Part shown: in pieces, positions 1 to 13,700 of the stretch
Numbering within the stretch: the first letter of the stretch is position 1
How the letters are laid out: each line of letters begins with the position of its first letter
Origin: Paralichthys olivaceus
Lineage: Eukaryota > Chordata > Actinopteri > Pleuronectiformes > Paralichthyidae
Assembly: GCF_024713975.1 (NCBI RefSeq)
Contig: NC_091112.1
Span: forward strand, 17,890,501-17,954,500
Length of the DNA stretch: 64,000 nucleotides
Direction of reading: 5' to 3'
The notes under the pieces: generated by a model
Database searches by the model: none
What the model was told of the DNA's origin: nothing
What the model saw: the letters and a program-made list of their open reading frames with translations, nothing else
Translations under genes and position numbers: made by a program

Positions 1-2079
1 ACTATGGCATTTGTTTTCTACTGTTCTGAGATTCACACGGTAAATGTCTCCGACTCTTATCACTCTCCACGTGGACGGCATGGCACAATAACTTGTGAAT
101 AAAGCATGCGTTTTGCCTCTTGTGCTGTAATTTCTCTAAACCTGTTGCAGCTTTGAGAAGCGCCTCTGTATTCTTGTGGAGTGTGAAGTGTCCACAAAAG
201 GTACACAGAAACAGCAGGTTTTGTATACCTGTTAATGCACTCCATAGCCTCAGGTAGGTAGTGGGTTAACCAACACCACCAAAGCAACAAAGGCAAGGTA
301 AAAACAAGGTCAACTTTCACCCAACACTGTTCAAGTGTTTTAAAAGAAATGTGTTCAAGGTTCATCCCTTTAGATTTGACAACATAAGCGTTGCAGTCGG
401 GTTGATGATATTTACTTTCTTGAGCCGTTTGCGGAATTAAGAGATACTGACATGACATGTACTTGTGTTTTCAGACACAGATATTGTTGTCAGTGCGCTG
501 CAGTCGGGTTAGCCGCCTCTGCTGTCAAAGCGTCATCCTCACACCCTCGGTGCTCTGTGGACAATTTGAGACATGATCTCTAGCACACGGTGAGCACTTA
601 AAGTGGAGAGGAGTGCAGAGAAGAAGCTTTTCCAAAAGCATTACTTAAAAGCTCTCTGATTTGTGTATCATCTGTAGTTAAAACGTCTGGATGCTTTAAA
701 CTCCCTGGCTCTTGTTGCCTTTTCAGCAGGTCAGGTCTTTGAGATTCTAGAATTAGCAGCACTCTGCATACATGCACGCCTGCAGCAGACAGCCAAATAG
801 CTAAATCCAAATTCCACCAGTAGCTGATTCTCAAGCAGCTGAGGCATTCACACTACATGAATTTATTCCCCTCAACAATTTCAGATTTTCATCAAACGTT
901 TCATTACATTCTATAGCTGGCTGAAATATAGCTGCATAGGCAATAAAAGAGTCACGGAGAGGACAGTAAGCAACAGCAATCACACACCCGAGCTTTTTCC
1001 TTTAAAGTAATGTAAAGTGAAAACCAGGCGTTCACCAAGACGTGAGGATGTCTAAAACCGAGCAAATTAATTTTATTGTCTAAACCTTGTTTAGCGATCA
1101 GCCTGGCAGGCAGAGCGGCGCCTGCTGGCACACCTCCATCTGTTCAATAATGATTTGTTGTCGATGGGGGAAAAACAACACGTTTCTAACACCTGGTGAG
1201 GCAGTACCGGTGCTGCTGCTCTCCACAAAGATGCCTCGTGGGTCCGGGCCAAGGCACCACAGTGCTGTCAGCTCCATTAACAGCGCATAGTGGTGACAGG
1301 CACGTGCATGCGGCAGCAGCATTGGTAGATAACTGTTGCAATAATGTTGCATGTGGAGATAACCTTTGGAGGGCTGTCTGACAGCTACCGCCATCGATGA
1401 CCAGCATGTGGCTTCGGGCCCTGCTGAACAATGACCTGAATTCAATAATCAAGATAATCGAAGGAAACAAATCAGTGTTGGGCATCTGATCGATTACTCC
1501 TTACACATTGGTCCTTACACAATACTCACTGAAAGAGTAGCATTACTTTCTAAATGGCTCAAAAAGAAAATTATTTGATGATGTTGCTTCATTTTAATTG
1601 CACAGCGCAGATCTGCTCCACAGACAAACACAGTATGTGCAAAAACAGCTGGACGGGACTAAAGGATGACACACACACACACACACACACAGCAACTGAA
1701 ATAGAACAATCATATAAAGATGAGTGCTCAAAGAATGGTAATTCATTATTATATTGCTTATTTGCTTGTGCTGTTTTTATTGAACATTTTTCTAAATACC
1801 ACATTCAACCAGCTATTGGCTTTGAGAACTGCTAAAATACATTCCCCATGAATTCTGCATTGCTGTTAAACTTTTGATTTATCTCTTACATTGCTAATGT
1901 TTTCTTCTTCCACCTCACTCTGCCTCTTCCTGTCAAAATTATTTTTGATGACTGATCTTGTACTCTACGGCGGTTAAAAAAATAAATCCAATCAATGATG
2001 TAGACTAGTTAACTCTGCCCGTCATACACTTGACCATTAGCTGGTGGGTAACTAGCAGATGTCAGAGCGATAAGATAGG

Positions 2080-2190
2080 AAGTTATTTATTAATCCCACA
2101 ATGGGGAAATTTGCAGTATTACAGCAGCAAGAGTCAAAAAGACATCAGCAAGTAATAGGTAACATGCAATACTTAAGTAACAGAAGGACA
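2080..2190 (-). mobile_element. LINE-like 3' tail fragment
   Basis: TTATTTATTAATCCCACAAT, GGGGAAATTTGCAGTATTAC, AGCAGCAAGAG. The same pattern occurs at 49728 (TTGATCCCAAATTAAGAAAT, ACCTGTGTTAGAGCACCACAG), so it is a dispersed repeat. The form is one I associate with 3' ends of fish non-LTR elements, clade not assigned. Confidence 0.5.
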
Positions 2191-2285
2191 CAAGGACACG
2201 TCGGCATTCGGAATGGGGAAGACAGGGATGGTGACCTTCTGGTAAAAGGACGACCGCTCTAACCTCTCAGCCACAGCCCTGAAGA
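2190..2285 (-). mobile_element. tRNA-derived SINE, head fragment
   Basis: The minus strand reads GGCTGTGGCTGAGAGGTTAG, AGCGGTCGTCC, ACCAGAAGGTCACC, which is the head of the same SINE with a good box A and a decayed box B. The body is missing beyond the CATTCCGAATGCCGACGTGT stretch, where it joins a LINE-like tail. Confidence 0.65.
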
Positions 2286-3484
2286 CTTTTGAATTTCTGT
2301 TTCACTGTGACTTTAAACTCCAAAGAATACAGTGGAAAGCAACACTTAGGGTGTCATCGGTTTTCATAACGTGACGACACAAAAGATGAGACAATGTGGT
2401 AGAACAAGCAGCCATCTTACAGCGGACCATCAACCTCTAGCTCCAAGTGTCTAAACCAATCAGCACCTATCACACACCCTTTAACTGTGAGCAAGATTCA
2501 CTGATTCCAACAGTGGCCACACACAAAAGTTCAATTGGACAAATTAGAAGTAACAGTTTTGATCTTTTGGTAAAGGCTAATGTTACATTCAACCAAAAAT
2601 GATTGTTTTTTGGTTTTATCTCATTTTAAACCAGGCAAATTGACTGTATTAGGGTTATTGTTGGATTTTATTTAGCTATGATGGTTTGGGGATATTGTGC
2701 AAGTTTCTGTAGAATTTCTAAACAAAGACAAAGATGTCACACATGCTATTTATTTCCAACTTGAAACATTTTCTTTTCTATTGCTAAAGCAGCAAACCAG
2801 AGCACTGAGGATCCCAAAAAAACATACTGCTGCATTACTGGTAATATAATCGTAAAAGAAAAATACTAATTGTAATCCTTACACTAGCTCAAATCTCATC
2901 TTTAACACTGATTGTTACTCAATAAAATAAAAAGTCAATGTAACACTTCCTTCCCAGACCTGTTGACAAATGATGATTACTTAAGTAGAAGAGATGTAAA
3001 GACAGATGGAGCACAAGGAGCTGGAATTAAGCCTCGACAGATACAATAAAATGTGTTGGAGGCGACACTGCTTTTCACCAGCTCCACTCTCATGGAGAAA
3101 ATTGACTTCAGTGGCACAACAGCCGCCAATGACTTCTCCCTCAATGATAAGAGGAAATCATTTTTAGATAAATATAAGTAATCATGCTGCAGTTGCAGTG
3201 GAGTCCGAAAGTCCGAGACGGCTTTCCCATCACGATAAAGTGGTCTCAGACTCTTGGACTAAAGTATATAAAAATATATATTAAGACACCAGTCATTGGA
3301 CTGAGAGCTACCAAAAACAAGATTCCAAGTAAAACTTAAATTCTGTTCAACTTTAAACTGCTTTAAACTTGGCTCCGACGACAAGAATTTCAGGCAAGAG
3401 TCCTTGTCCTGGACCTTGGTCGGTACAGATGTTTGGCAGAGATTTCTCAGGTAAATTGAGGGTTTACAGATCCAGCATAAAACC

Positions 3485-3858
3485 TTAAAGGTACAGTGTG
3501 TAGAATTTTGTGATATCTAGTGTTGAAATTGCATGTTGCAGCTGAACACCCCTCACCTCACCCTCTCCTTCCAAACATGAAAAAGAACCTGTGGTAGCTT
3601 CAGTTGTAATAAAAACTCAAAAGGTGTTTAGTTTGTCCAGTCTGGACTAATGTAAAAAACATGGCGGCCTCCGTAGAGAGGGTCCCCTCAATGTAAATAT
3701 AAAGTATTTAAATGTAAAGGGCCTTTTCTGGGGTAAAGAAAACTACAATTCATATAATTTAGATGAAATGAACTAGTGAAAACATCATGAGGATTATTCT
3801 ACATTAAATATCAGCCAATAGTTCCCTTTCACCTAAATCTTACACACTGGACCTTTAA
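3485..3858. mobile_element. piggyBac-like MITE, complete, with TTAA ends
   Basis: Bounded by TTAA at 3485-3488 and 3855-3858. The terminal inverted repeats are TTAAAGGTACAGTGTGTAGA and, at the other end, the complement of TACACACTGGACCTTTAA. About 374 bp, with no open frame. TTAA target sites are the mark of piggyBac transposases, which would have moved it in trans. The sequence matches a repeat I remember as common in teleosts. A partial copy in the opposite orientation is at 38966-39138. Confidence 0.85.
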
Positions 3859-5574
3859 GGACTCATCAGGACCACCCTAATGATAGCAAACATTTTTGAC
3901 ACAGGAGCTCAAATCAGCGTTCATGATCATGTCGGCACTTTCACAGCTAACTTTTCTGCTAAACAAAGGTTAACACATGTTAGCTTCTTACTCGTGTTAA
4001 CAGATGCACCATTATTTGTCTAGTCCTGAAGTGTGTGCACGTTTACGACTCGAGAGGAGAACATCTGGGACGTTTCTCCTGATGTGCGTGATGCAACACA
4101 ACTGCAAAATCAGTTAGGACTTCAAAACTTTCTTTTAGTCTCAGCCCAGCTTTAGCCACACAGTCAGTAACACTCAGAGACAGACAGAATGACTGTCAAC
4201 TGCCACCACAGGCAAAAGCCATCAAAGTGGTAGAGTATATGAAAGGAAAGGCTTTATTGACTTTTACCTCAGCCGGCCTGGTTTGCTCTCATTGGCTCTG
4301 TCTGTCACGCCGCTTTTACTGATTGAATATGTCCACACATTTGATGCTTGGCCATTTAATAGTCCATTTAAACTGAAGAAAAACAGGCTCATGTAGAAGG
4401 ATTGTTAAATGCGATCTTCATCAGAAAAGGTGCGAAGATAAATATGTGCTATACTTTATCATTCCAAATTGGTCATTTTTATCCATTTCAAGCTTAATTG
4501 CATCCATTTTTCTTCAGCCAAACAGACAATTAAAGCCGGATTCTTTGCTCCGTTGCTCCTGAAATTCAGTCGCACGGCTCTGAGGGCTTGTAAGTGTCTG
4601 ATAAACGATCTGAACTGGTGATAGATTTTTGGGATTTTTCTTCTTTCGTAAAATGGATGTCGCAATAACCTTGTTCCTTTGCCATCTCATTGTCAAGAAC
4701 TATAATTACAGAGTGTAGTAATTTTCTTGAACAGCGTGTAGCCATTATGCAATTCACCATTGTTCTATTAAGGAATCTTGTGTTATTTCCTCCAGAACAA
4801 CCACATTTCATCATTACATTTTATGTGAGCATACGCTCCATTTTCCCCATTTGCAGCCTCCACATTTGCCCTAGGAGAGCTGTGTGTGTGTGTGTGTGTG
4901 TGTGTTTCATTGGAATAACACTGAGCCATATCCACACCACTACACACCGAGGACCCTCTCTAACATCCCTGCAGTAGCCCATGAAAGCCCACCTCAGCGT
5001 GGTCTCTTAAAGCTAAACTCCTCCCGACCTCCAGTGTCAGGTTGTCTGGAGCTGCGTGTCCGGCGTTGGGGTTTGCTCACATGGTTTCATTTCCAGATTG
5101 AACTAGCCTCGGAGCTCTCGCTAGCAGGGGTCGGGTGCACTTAAACAACATCCCGGGTTTCACCTCAGCAATCACACATTCTGTAGGTGAAACCATGGAG
5201 CTGAGCAACAGAGCCCTGCACGTGCAGCCACACACAGGAGTTGCTTGATTACACAGCCGGGGTGCCACTGCATTTCCTCATGTTAATCTCAAAATTAAAG
5301 CTGCTTGACACAACTTGTTGACACCACCCAAAATGCAGAGCTGTGTACAAAAAACCTCCATACTTTTTAACTGCCAGGCAAAACGTGTCTGAAGCATGGA
5401 GCGGTACGACACTCATCAATGATGTGATGCATTCAAAACAAACGATGATGCTCGTCAGGGTGCACCAAGGTTCGATTTCCAACTATCCACATGTGGCAAA
5501 CCCTTTCAAGACATCTGCATGTTAACCATGATGTCTTTCGAACGGAGTCCAGATGAAAAGCATCATCATATTTG

Positions 5575-5745
5575 CACCAGAGGGTCGTCTGTTCTTCCCC
5601 ATTCCACATGCTGGAGTGTCTTTGGGCAAGATACTAAACCTCAAATCGCCCCTGACGGCTGTGTCGTTGTTGATGCACCGTATGAATGTGTGGGTGAATG
5701 GAAAAAAAGTGCTGTATTCATACAGACCATTTGACTTTTTAAATA
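5575..5745 (+). mobile_element. tRNA-derived SINE, body without head
   Basis: TTCCCCATTCCACATGCTGG, GTGTCTTTGGGCAAGATACT, then GAATGTGTGGGTGAATGG and a tail TACAGACCATT. Same family as 47592-47810. The tRNA-like head is replaced or lost. Confidence 0.75.
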
Positions 5746-8236
5746 TTCTTGTGTTGAATATGTTGTTTTGTTTTGTTTTTTTAACTGATTTTAACCTTGG
5801 AATTTACTTTGATTATTCACGTGTTTATGCATCATTGATTTTCTATATTATTTGGATGAACTTTGGATTTCTAAAGCAATGCATGTCTTTAAATTGAAAA
5901 TGTTAAGGTTAAAGGTTTGCACCCTCAGTCCTGTGTATTGATATAAATACCAAAGCTGAGATTGGGGCAATTCAAACCATTTTTCTCAAATGAAATTGAA
6001 CTGACACATGATTTGTTTCAACAAATTCCAATGTTGTTCCTAAAACATCCCCTCTTCCTCCCGGGGTATAGTCCTTATATTTCCTCCTGTGGTGTCACAC
6101 AACTAGTCTGCAAGTCCCCTGCATAAAAATCCATCAGACAAGTTTGTCCACAGACACTGCAGCACACTGGGTGTTTGGTAGAAAGCCAGCAGGGGCCTCC
6201 TCAGGTTTGTTATCACTGGAGAGGGAGCTGGTGCTGAGTCGTGCAGCTGACAGCCTTATCTTATCTTTGTTGGTCATTTTACCTTCTACTGTGAAGAACC
6301 TGAAATACTTAAAAACACTGTTCTGAATGTGTAAGAGGCACAGCTTTGCTCACTATCGCTCTCCTCCTGTATTATTGATTAGCTATGTTTACTGATTGGT
6401 CAACAGGACATGGGAAAGATCAGGTTGACCCAGAATCTTACGGCGCTCCCTCTGCTGGATTACAGGGTAAACTGCTTCAAATGGTCCTTTACAGATTGTA
6501 TATTATGAATTGTGATTAAGGTTTGAAATGTTTTCCTGTGCTCAAATAATGGCAGCCCAAATAATCAATTAGTCAAGTGACAATAAATGACTGTGCACTA
6601 TTTTGATAAGTGCGAATCCTTTTTTAAGAGGCCATTTCAAAATGATTTGGCTTCAGCTTCTCAGGTTGGAACATGTTTTTATTTGCTTGGCCTTCCGTGA
6701 CAGTAAAGTGAAAATCTTTCGAACAGTTGGTGGGACATCAAATGTTAAATCAACAATCCTTTGATGAATATACAAATGTGAAATTGTCAAAGAGAAGCAG
6801 ACATTTGTGGAGATGTCTAACATCAGCAGAATTAATGAATAAAGCATGACAACTGATGATTTGATACAACCGCACATTTCAGTCCACGCCAAAAGCAATG
6901 TTAGGAGCAGCTTCATCTGTTCCTTCTGTGTCCATTATTGTCAACAGAATTCATTTCCAACAAATAACCTGAATTAAAGCCAAATGATGATGAGACGTCC
7001 TCCTGTGTTGTTGTGTGTAAGCTCATTAGACAGTTGGCTTGTTGCATTAAATCTTGCCTCCAGGACCAATTTGATCCTGGAGAGCAGGGAGTGGTTCGCT
7101 GCGCGTCTGTTCCAGCAACTGCCTTTTGGTGCCTGTGTAACTGACACCCATGTACCAGTATTTATATCGGAGCTACAACGCACACATGCTCCGCCGCAGA
7201 GCGTTCCTGGAATGAACCAGCTGGCACTTTTACTTGAGTCCAACTTGACAGGGTGTGACCACTGGGACATTTCTTTCTTGCAACTGTATTCCCCCCCCCC
7301 AACGTTCCTCAAAAGACGAGGTTCGGAGGCCTTTTAGAGAAACCTTCAGAAACTGCTTCAGCCATTCAAATGTTGAACAGGCAAAGAGACGGGGATTCGA
7401 ACTCACATAGACTCTGTGGATTTCAGGTATTAAAGCTGAAAGTCTCAGTTCTCCTCTCTGAGAAATACTGTCTGTCAAACTTTGCTTGCACACACACACA
7501 CACAGTTTGGATCACCTGTCTGTGTTGTTATTTGGAGCGCTGCACTTAGATTACTAATTCATCTCCGCTGCATTGCTTTGTTGCAGTGGAAAACACACAT
7601 CCCTCCTAATTTGTTCACCTCCAAAGTTTTTCTCCCAGAGGGCTCTGCTGCGTACTGAGCCAAATTATCCCCCTGCTCCACAAACACAATTATGCAAAAT
7701 GCTCCATCAATTCTATTAACATGCAGCTCAGTGTGCAGCTCATTCCATATGCATCAGCAATAAAATTACATTTTCAAAAAAAAATAAATAAAACAATAAG
7801 GGATGACTTCATCACCGAGGTGTGATGTACACGATGTGGGATGTTGTGGGGACAGTGGGGACAGTTGACAAGAGATAGAGACACATCAGAGGGAGACTGG
7901 AGAGAGATCCTGTCTGAAAACTCTCGGAGAAGATTTCCCCAAACACAACAGAGCTGCGCTTGAGTCATGAAACCATCTTGTGGCTGTGATGTGAGGACGT
8001 ATTTCACTTTCGCTGCGCGTAAAAAGCGCAAAGTTGGCACCGCAGAATGAAGCCAGTCAACTTTTTAAGTTGAGAAAACACAGATACAAGGACGTGCGGC
8101 CATGACTCCAACACACGAGAAAAGGCGGAGGGTTGAATATGACTTTAACCCTCTCATTCACAACTTTAAATCAGAAACTTTGCACAAGGAGATTAACAAG
8201 CGCAAACAAGCGTCAAAACACGATTCCCTGGTTTAC

Positions 8237-8306
8237 CTGTTGGTCCTTCCATGCTGTCTGCGTAGATCCCGACGGCCAGCATCAGTAGCAATGCAGCTGG
8301 ACACAT
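8237..8306 (-). CDS. Candidate signal-peptide first exon of a secreted or receptor gene
   Basis: A minus-strand exon candidate with ATG at 8304-8306 (context CCAACATG) and donor CAACAG/GTAAACC at 8237. It encodes MCPAALLLMLAVGIYADSME and ends in phase 1. The short hydrophobic core followed by A-x-A-like residues reads as a cleaved signal peptide. It lies below a GC-rich block at 8400-8720 that could be its promoter. The rest of the gene would run left, out of the window, with 1-8236 as first intron. R2B receptor phosphatases have a signal-peptide exon ending in phase 1, and PTPRU lies near GMEB1 in human, so ptpru is my best guess, but one exon cannot prove it. Confidence 0.4.
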
Positions 8307-8399
8307 GTTGGCGGAAAGAAGAGTTAAAGTCCAGCTCGTTTTGTCACAGGGAGCAAATCCTAGAGGAAACTCCAGCAGCAGGAGCAGGGTGAGGATGAA

Positions 8400-8720
8400 C
8401 ACTGGAGACAAGTTGTGCGCTCCGCTCCATTCAGGCTGCGGCTCCCTCCACCGCCCGCACAGGGAGCATCTGAGCTGCAGCGATTCAAACAGGAGCCCCT
8501 CGTTCCTCTAACGGCTCCGACACTTCTTTTCTCTTTTTGTTGTGGGCTCACAAGCGAGCAAGTGGGACGCGGGACTGCGGGCCTGCGGCGCCTCCATGTG
8601 GCGAGGAGGGGGGATCCAACACCAGTACACTCCCAGAGCCTGCACCCTGAGTCTGCAGGTTCTGTAGAGGCAACATAACAGCATCGCTCTGTCAGGGTTG
8701 TGGTGCTGCTGCAGCCATAT
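8400..8720. promoter_or_regulatory. GC-rich block, possible promoter of the signal-peptide exon
   Basis: A local island of GC and CpG (for example GGACGCGGGACTGCGGGC and CTGCGGCGCC) in AT-rich surroundings, just upstream, in minus-strand terms, of the candidate first exon. Open frames through it on both strands show no family resemblance and are taken as chance. Confidence 0.4.
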
Positions 8721-8769
8721 GCACGACTCAAGCATCTTCAACAACAACAACAATAATAATAATAATAGT

Positions 8770-9222
8770 AACTGTATTTATTGGGCACAATTCAGCAGAC
8801 ATGTTTGCTAGACCTCACTGCCTATCCTGTTAATCCTGTTTATATCTGCCATATTTATATTTATACTGTAAATTCTGTTAATACTGCCATATTGCTATAT
8901 TTATATTTCACTGATAATTCTGTCTATATTGTCGTACCTATACTGTCAGACTGTTGTTTCTGTTTATACCGTTAATTCTGTTCATACCGCCATATTTGCC
9001 ATATTTATACTTTTTATATCTTCTAGATTTACCACTGTCTTAGATATCTTTTAGCTTGTATATTTTTTTTGTATTTATTTTATATCTTTATATTTATTTT
9101 ATATTTCATGTTTAATGCTGTTTGCACCGGAGATAAGAGGGAAACGCAATTTCAATTCTCTGTATGTCCTGCACATATGGTATTATTGATAATAAAGTTG
9201 ACTTGACTTGACTTGACTTGAA
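8770..9222 (+). mobile_element. Non-LTR retroelement 3' end with TTGAC repeats
   Basis: AT-rich imperfect internal repeats (TACTGCCATATTTATA-like) are followed by GAGATAAGAGGGAAACGCAA, TTTCAATTCTCTGTATGTCC, AATAAAGTTGACTTGACTTG. The pentamer TTGAC is repeated at 9198-9220. This end sequence is familiar from teleost retroelements; the clade is not assigned. Confidence 0.65.
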
Positions 9223-10346
9223 AGCATACAACAATATATCAAATGATTTAAATACAGAAGGATAAGAATGACAGTAGCAGCAATAGAGATAAAAGACCAG
9301 TAAGAGCCTGGCATCCAAAGTAAATTCAGCAATATGCCTTTCGAAAAAAACTGTTCCACCAAACGTTCTGCCCCCTGCCCCCACTAGTTCCTTGATTCAG
9401 GAAGTGACAGCAGAACCTTGACCCTAAAATCGCAAGCTGCACAGAGGTAAACAGGGAATTAAAATATCATAGCCTGTGGCCAGGCCATGAAGAGCCTGAT
9501 CAATAACATATCACAATTTTGAACTTTAAATAGACTGGCAGCCACATCACAACACCCCTACCTTTCATGCTTTTACACATAATTTCATGTTTTGATTAAC
9601 TGACTCAAAAAACATGATCATCAGTGAGTAACAGTCACTTGTTGAAACATTAGACCAAAGTCTGGAAGTGTTTTTAATCCCTGTGTACTTGTAAAGTGTG
9701 ACGATTGTATTCTCTATAGTTTGTGCTGTATTTATTTATTTTCATTGTATTGTTTGTACTGATATGGACCTACAGGTCTGAAGTAAAGCTGAACTAACTT
9801 ATTAGATATACAGCGGGTCACCACACTGTCCCATCAGAGGGGACATCCTCCCTCCATGTCCCTTTAAGTGTAGCTCCTGAACAGTCCCTCCTGCTTGGCT
9901 GTGAGGCTCCATTAGACTATTATGTTGAAAAATCACCAGATTAAATCCTGACTCACCTCTCCTGAAGTATTAATCAAGCAACGGCTTGCCAAACGCAACC
10001 AAATGAGCATCCATGTTGAATCGGATTTTGTGAATATATTAATGTAATGTTCGTTCTGTCTGTTTCCAGTATGTAACAATCTGATTTGTGATGAAAATAA
10101 CACAGTGGGTTTAACAGGTGAAACTCCTGCAGCAAAGTTGGCCCTTTCCCCAGCTGCTGCATAGCTGCTCTGCAGAACACCCTGACCTCTGACCTTTGGC
10201 TGAAGTCTTTCTGTGTGGAGTTCCAATGTTTTATCTGCATGGGGTTTTCTCTGGGTACTCTGATTGGATTTCACAGTTTAAGACATTTAGCCTACATTGA
10301 GGTTAATTAGCTTTACGTTGTCCATTGGTGCGAATGACTGTAGAGT

Positions 10347-10777
10347 CGCTTTCAAACATATCCTGCAGGGGAACTCAGAGATTGGGTCCAGACTTTCTCT
10401 GCAGTTTTTTTCGTTTCACGCTTGAACAACTCAGAAGGGGGTTCAGGTGAGGGGCTGTGCAGCAGGCAAATGCAGGAAGTTTCATATAAATCCCACTGCG
10501 GAGGTCATGTGTTTTTGCAGCACATCAACACCAGTCAGCTCTTATCATCACAAACTCTCTTGATGTCTTTTGTTAGAAACAACCCCACTCACTTGTGGTG
10601 AATCCAGCAGAGGAGCTCCACTTGCATTGCCTCCTCTGGACTCACTGTGGCCTTTATACTTGCAGGCCAGGAGAACGTCTTCAGAAACTCCAGAGGCTCT
10701 CACTCGTACATTTGCGTCCACACATGCAGCTCTTCTTGAGAAAGTCCGGAGGAGATCAGTGCATGTCTGAAAGCAGG
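10347..10777 (+). mobile_element. MITE family A, copy 1
   Basis: The ends are imperfect inverted repeats: GCTTTCAAACATATCCTGCA on the left and the complement of GTGCATGTCTGAAAGCAGG on the right. The interior GTTCAGGTGAGGGGCTG, ATCATGTGTTTTTGCAG-like and CACTCACTTG stretches recur in copies at 16350 and 50277. Non-coding; the transposase superfamily is not clear to me. Confidence 0.7.
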
Positions 10778-13700
10778 TTGTGTTCGCTCCGCAATATGTT
10801 GGCGATCTCACAGCCAATGTCAGCTGGGATTGGCTCAAGCTCCGCCTGTGACCCTGTGACGATAATCAGTAAAGACAGTGGAGAGATGGAGATTTATATT
10901 ACTGATCATTTAGAACTTTTCTTGTAAAATGCTGGATTCTTTCACCCACTACAAAGCTGTGAAAATCCTCCCTATATGAAAACATAAAAAGTCAATCTTG
11001 AGTTAAACTCCTCTCTGTGGCCAGAATAACCCACTGAAAGGCCCCTGGGCAAAAGTAAATGCTCTGTATATAAATGAATTCACTGTTGGGATTATGGATA
11101 TATTGGTTCTACTGGGCACTTCCTGCTTCTGGGATGGAATGAGTGTGCTTCCCCTCACAGCGTGTGCTGCTGACTGCGCTGGTTGTTTTCCATCCTGCAG
11201 TCATCCACTCAGCTGCTTCACTATTTATTTAAATATTTTTATATTTAAGCTCAGAATCGATCACTGCCATCTTGGCAGAGCATCAACTTACCCAGTGGTA
11301 TTTACGCTTGCGGCGAGTCTCTGGCTTTAAAATCCATCATGCTTGAAAGCTTGACTTTTTGTAACCTGTCTGTCTGTGCCCTAATTGTGTTTGTCTCTCC
11401 TTTGCCTTCAGGATCACTCACTACCGTCTGTTACCGTCATGCTCAGCCAGCTCCTCAGCCACTCGTCTCCTGGGCTCTTACTTACCACTTAAACCTGAAA
11501 ATCTCACTCTCAACCCTATAACCTGAACAATGGACTCCTTCACCTCCCCCTTGTTTGATAATCACCCTCAAACATTATTGTTTTTACACTTTTACCAAAA
11601 TCTTTATTTGTTGTGTGTGTGTGTGTTTTGAACTTGATCTGCACATGTAGCCTCAAATTCTGAGTACACGCAGTATCTGTGTGTATATGTACAAACAATA
11701 TCCAAAAGCTTTTTCAACACTAATTGTATTAGTCAGATTTAAATGGATGAATGGTTCTTTCCCAATGCATGGAAAATACATTTTGCAGACAATATAACAC
11801 TAATTGGACGGGAGGTAATAAAACAAGTGATGAATTAATACAGTTAATTAGGTCATTATCTGCATTTTATTATATGCAAATTTGTAATAATTAGCAGTAA
11901 TATATCAATACTAATTGGTGATATTAAAATACAGTAGACTGATCAAATTACAAAATACAGTACAATATTGTAGTAGTAAAACAGTATTGTTCTTTATACT
12001 GTAAATTGCATTACTGCAGCTATACAGTTTACTGTGGATGCAATTACCGCAACTTGCTGGCAACGGCGCTGCCTATAACTTATCTTAAATATACGAGGAA
12101 ATCGTTCACAGTGCACAACGTTATTAATGCTTTAAGTGTTGATGTGATACCAAAGACTCCATTAAACATTTCATCAAAACCATAAAATATTAACCAAATA
12201 AAATAAGATCCTAATGTTTAAAAGTCCTGAAGTTATTTTGCACGGGTGGTGTCTTTGTTCAGTCTAGTTTGGAGTGAAAGGGCTGCCAGGTTTAAAGGAG
12301 GGCTTTATACAGCTTCCTGCAGGCTCCAGTGGAAGTCTCTTCAGCTTGTGGTGGTTTCAGGTAAAGCCTGAAGCTTTATATATAATTCTGCTTGAAGGAG
12401 TCAACCCGTACCTGTGCTGACACAAGGCTCCGGGGTGCAGGCTTCGCCATACCTGACATGTACCTGAAAGGTTTAACATGTATGTGTGCCCACCACTACT
12501 CTGCATCGTGAGGGGAAGAAAGTAAACTCGGTTAAAGTGTGATGCAGCCTGATCTTGCTGTGTGTGTAGCTCTGCAGCGGATTTATTAACGAGTGATACC
12601 CAAGGCTAACCTATAAATCAAACTCTATGCTACAGGCAACTCTTATTAACACATTTTATTGACTATAAATCCAGGTCAACATGGAGATTTAACGCAGCCT
12701 TGATAACACCGATGTAAACAGGCATAAACCACTATAAAATGCTGGTGTGGTTTGCAGCAACAAATACAGAACGTACACAAGATCACACTTTTTGGTCTTG
12801 AAGCTTTGCATCTGAAACTAACTTGACCTGCTGCTCATGGTATTGATTTGGACCCTGATGCACCAGTCCTGAGCTCTGGCAGTTAGAATGGCTGACCAGT
12901 GATGTAATGACCCAGCCTGTTTAAGATACTTCCATCCTGTGGCCTTCGATTCTCTAGAATGGCTGAGCCCAAAGGGACAAGAGTTTGGGAGTTGATGAAC
13001 ATGAAGCTCCACACATAACCTATGGTCACCGAGGCTTTTTAGTTCCAAAATTATCAACACACCGCAGGGTGAAGTGTGGCCAACTCTTTCCTATACCTGT
13101 TAAATTTGTGCAGTGGCCTGAATCCACTTGGCTGTGCTTTCAGATGGCATCGAGCCATGCTGCTGCTCACTACTGGACTACTGGCTGCTTCAAAGACGGG
13201 AGGAGCTGGATCAAGACTCTTTATCACCTCCTGCCTATGAAATATTGATTTCTGTAGCCTCTGGGCTTTTAACTTGTGTCTAGGAGATATTTATTTCTTG
13301 GAGAATGGTAGTGGGGGGCATATTGTGAGCTTGCTTCATTTGCCAGGCTGTAATAATTCAATGTAAATTTTTAAACTATTGGGAGAGGTTGATATATTGG
13401 TGTCAGTGATATATTGGTCCACATGCCCTTCAGATCTAATAATTTGCAGCGTGCTTGCGTTAACAGCTCGTTCATAAAGTGCTTATATTACATGTTATAT
13501 AACCAGTTAATTTGCTCATATTAATTCTGCTGTATTTCATGTCAGCTATGTCACCAGCAATATAGCTTGAAACTATAAAGGGGATGAGCTCACAGATCCT
13601 GGTGATTATCATCAGGCAAACACACCCGTTGAAACAGAAATCAATTAGCATCAAGCATCAAATTACTCATTTTACACAAGGATTTTTAAAGACCCTGTAC

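Larger units (their letters stand above)
1..8236. other. No exon recognised apart from mobile fragments
   Basis: Apart from the SINE, LINE-tail and MITE pieces listed and small CA runs, I see no coding exon on either strand. Short open frames have no family resemblance. If 8237-8306 is a true first exon, this is its first intron. Confidence 0.6.

Noticed and set aside
1098-1485. Overlapping minus-strand open frames near 1.1-1.5 kb
   Set aside because: No conserved motif, no codon bias I can see, no splice context; frames overlap each other on both strands.
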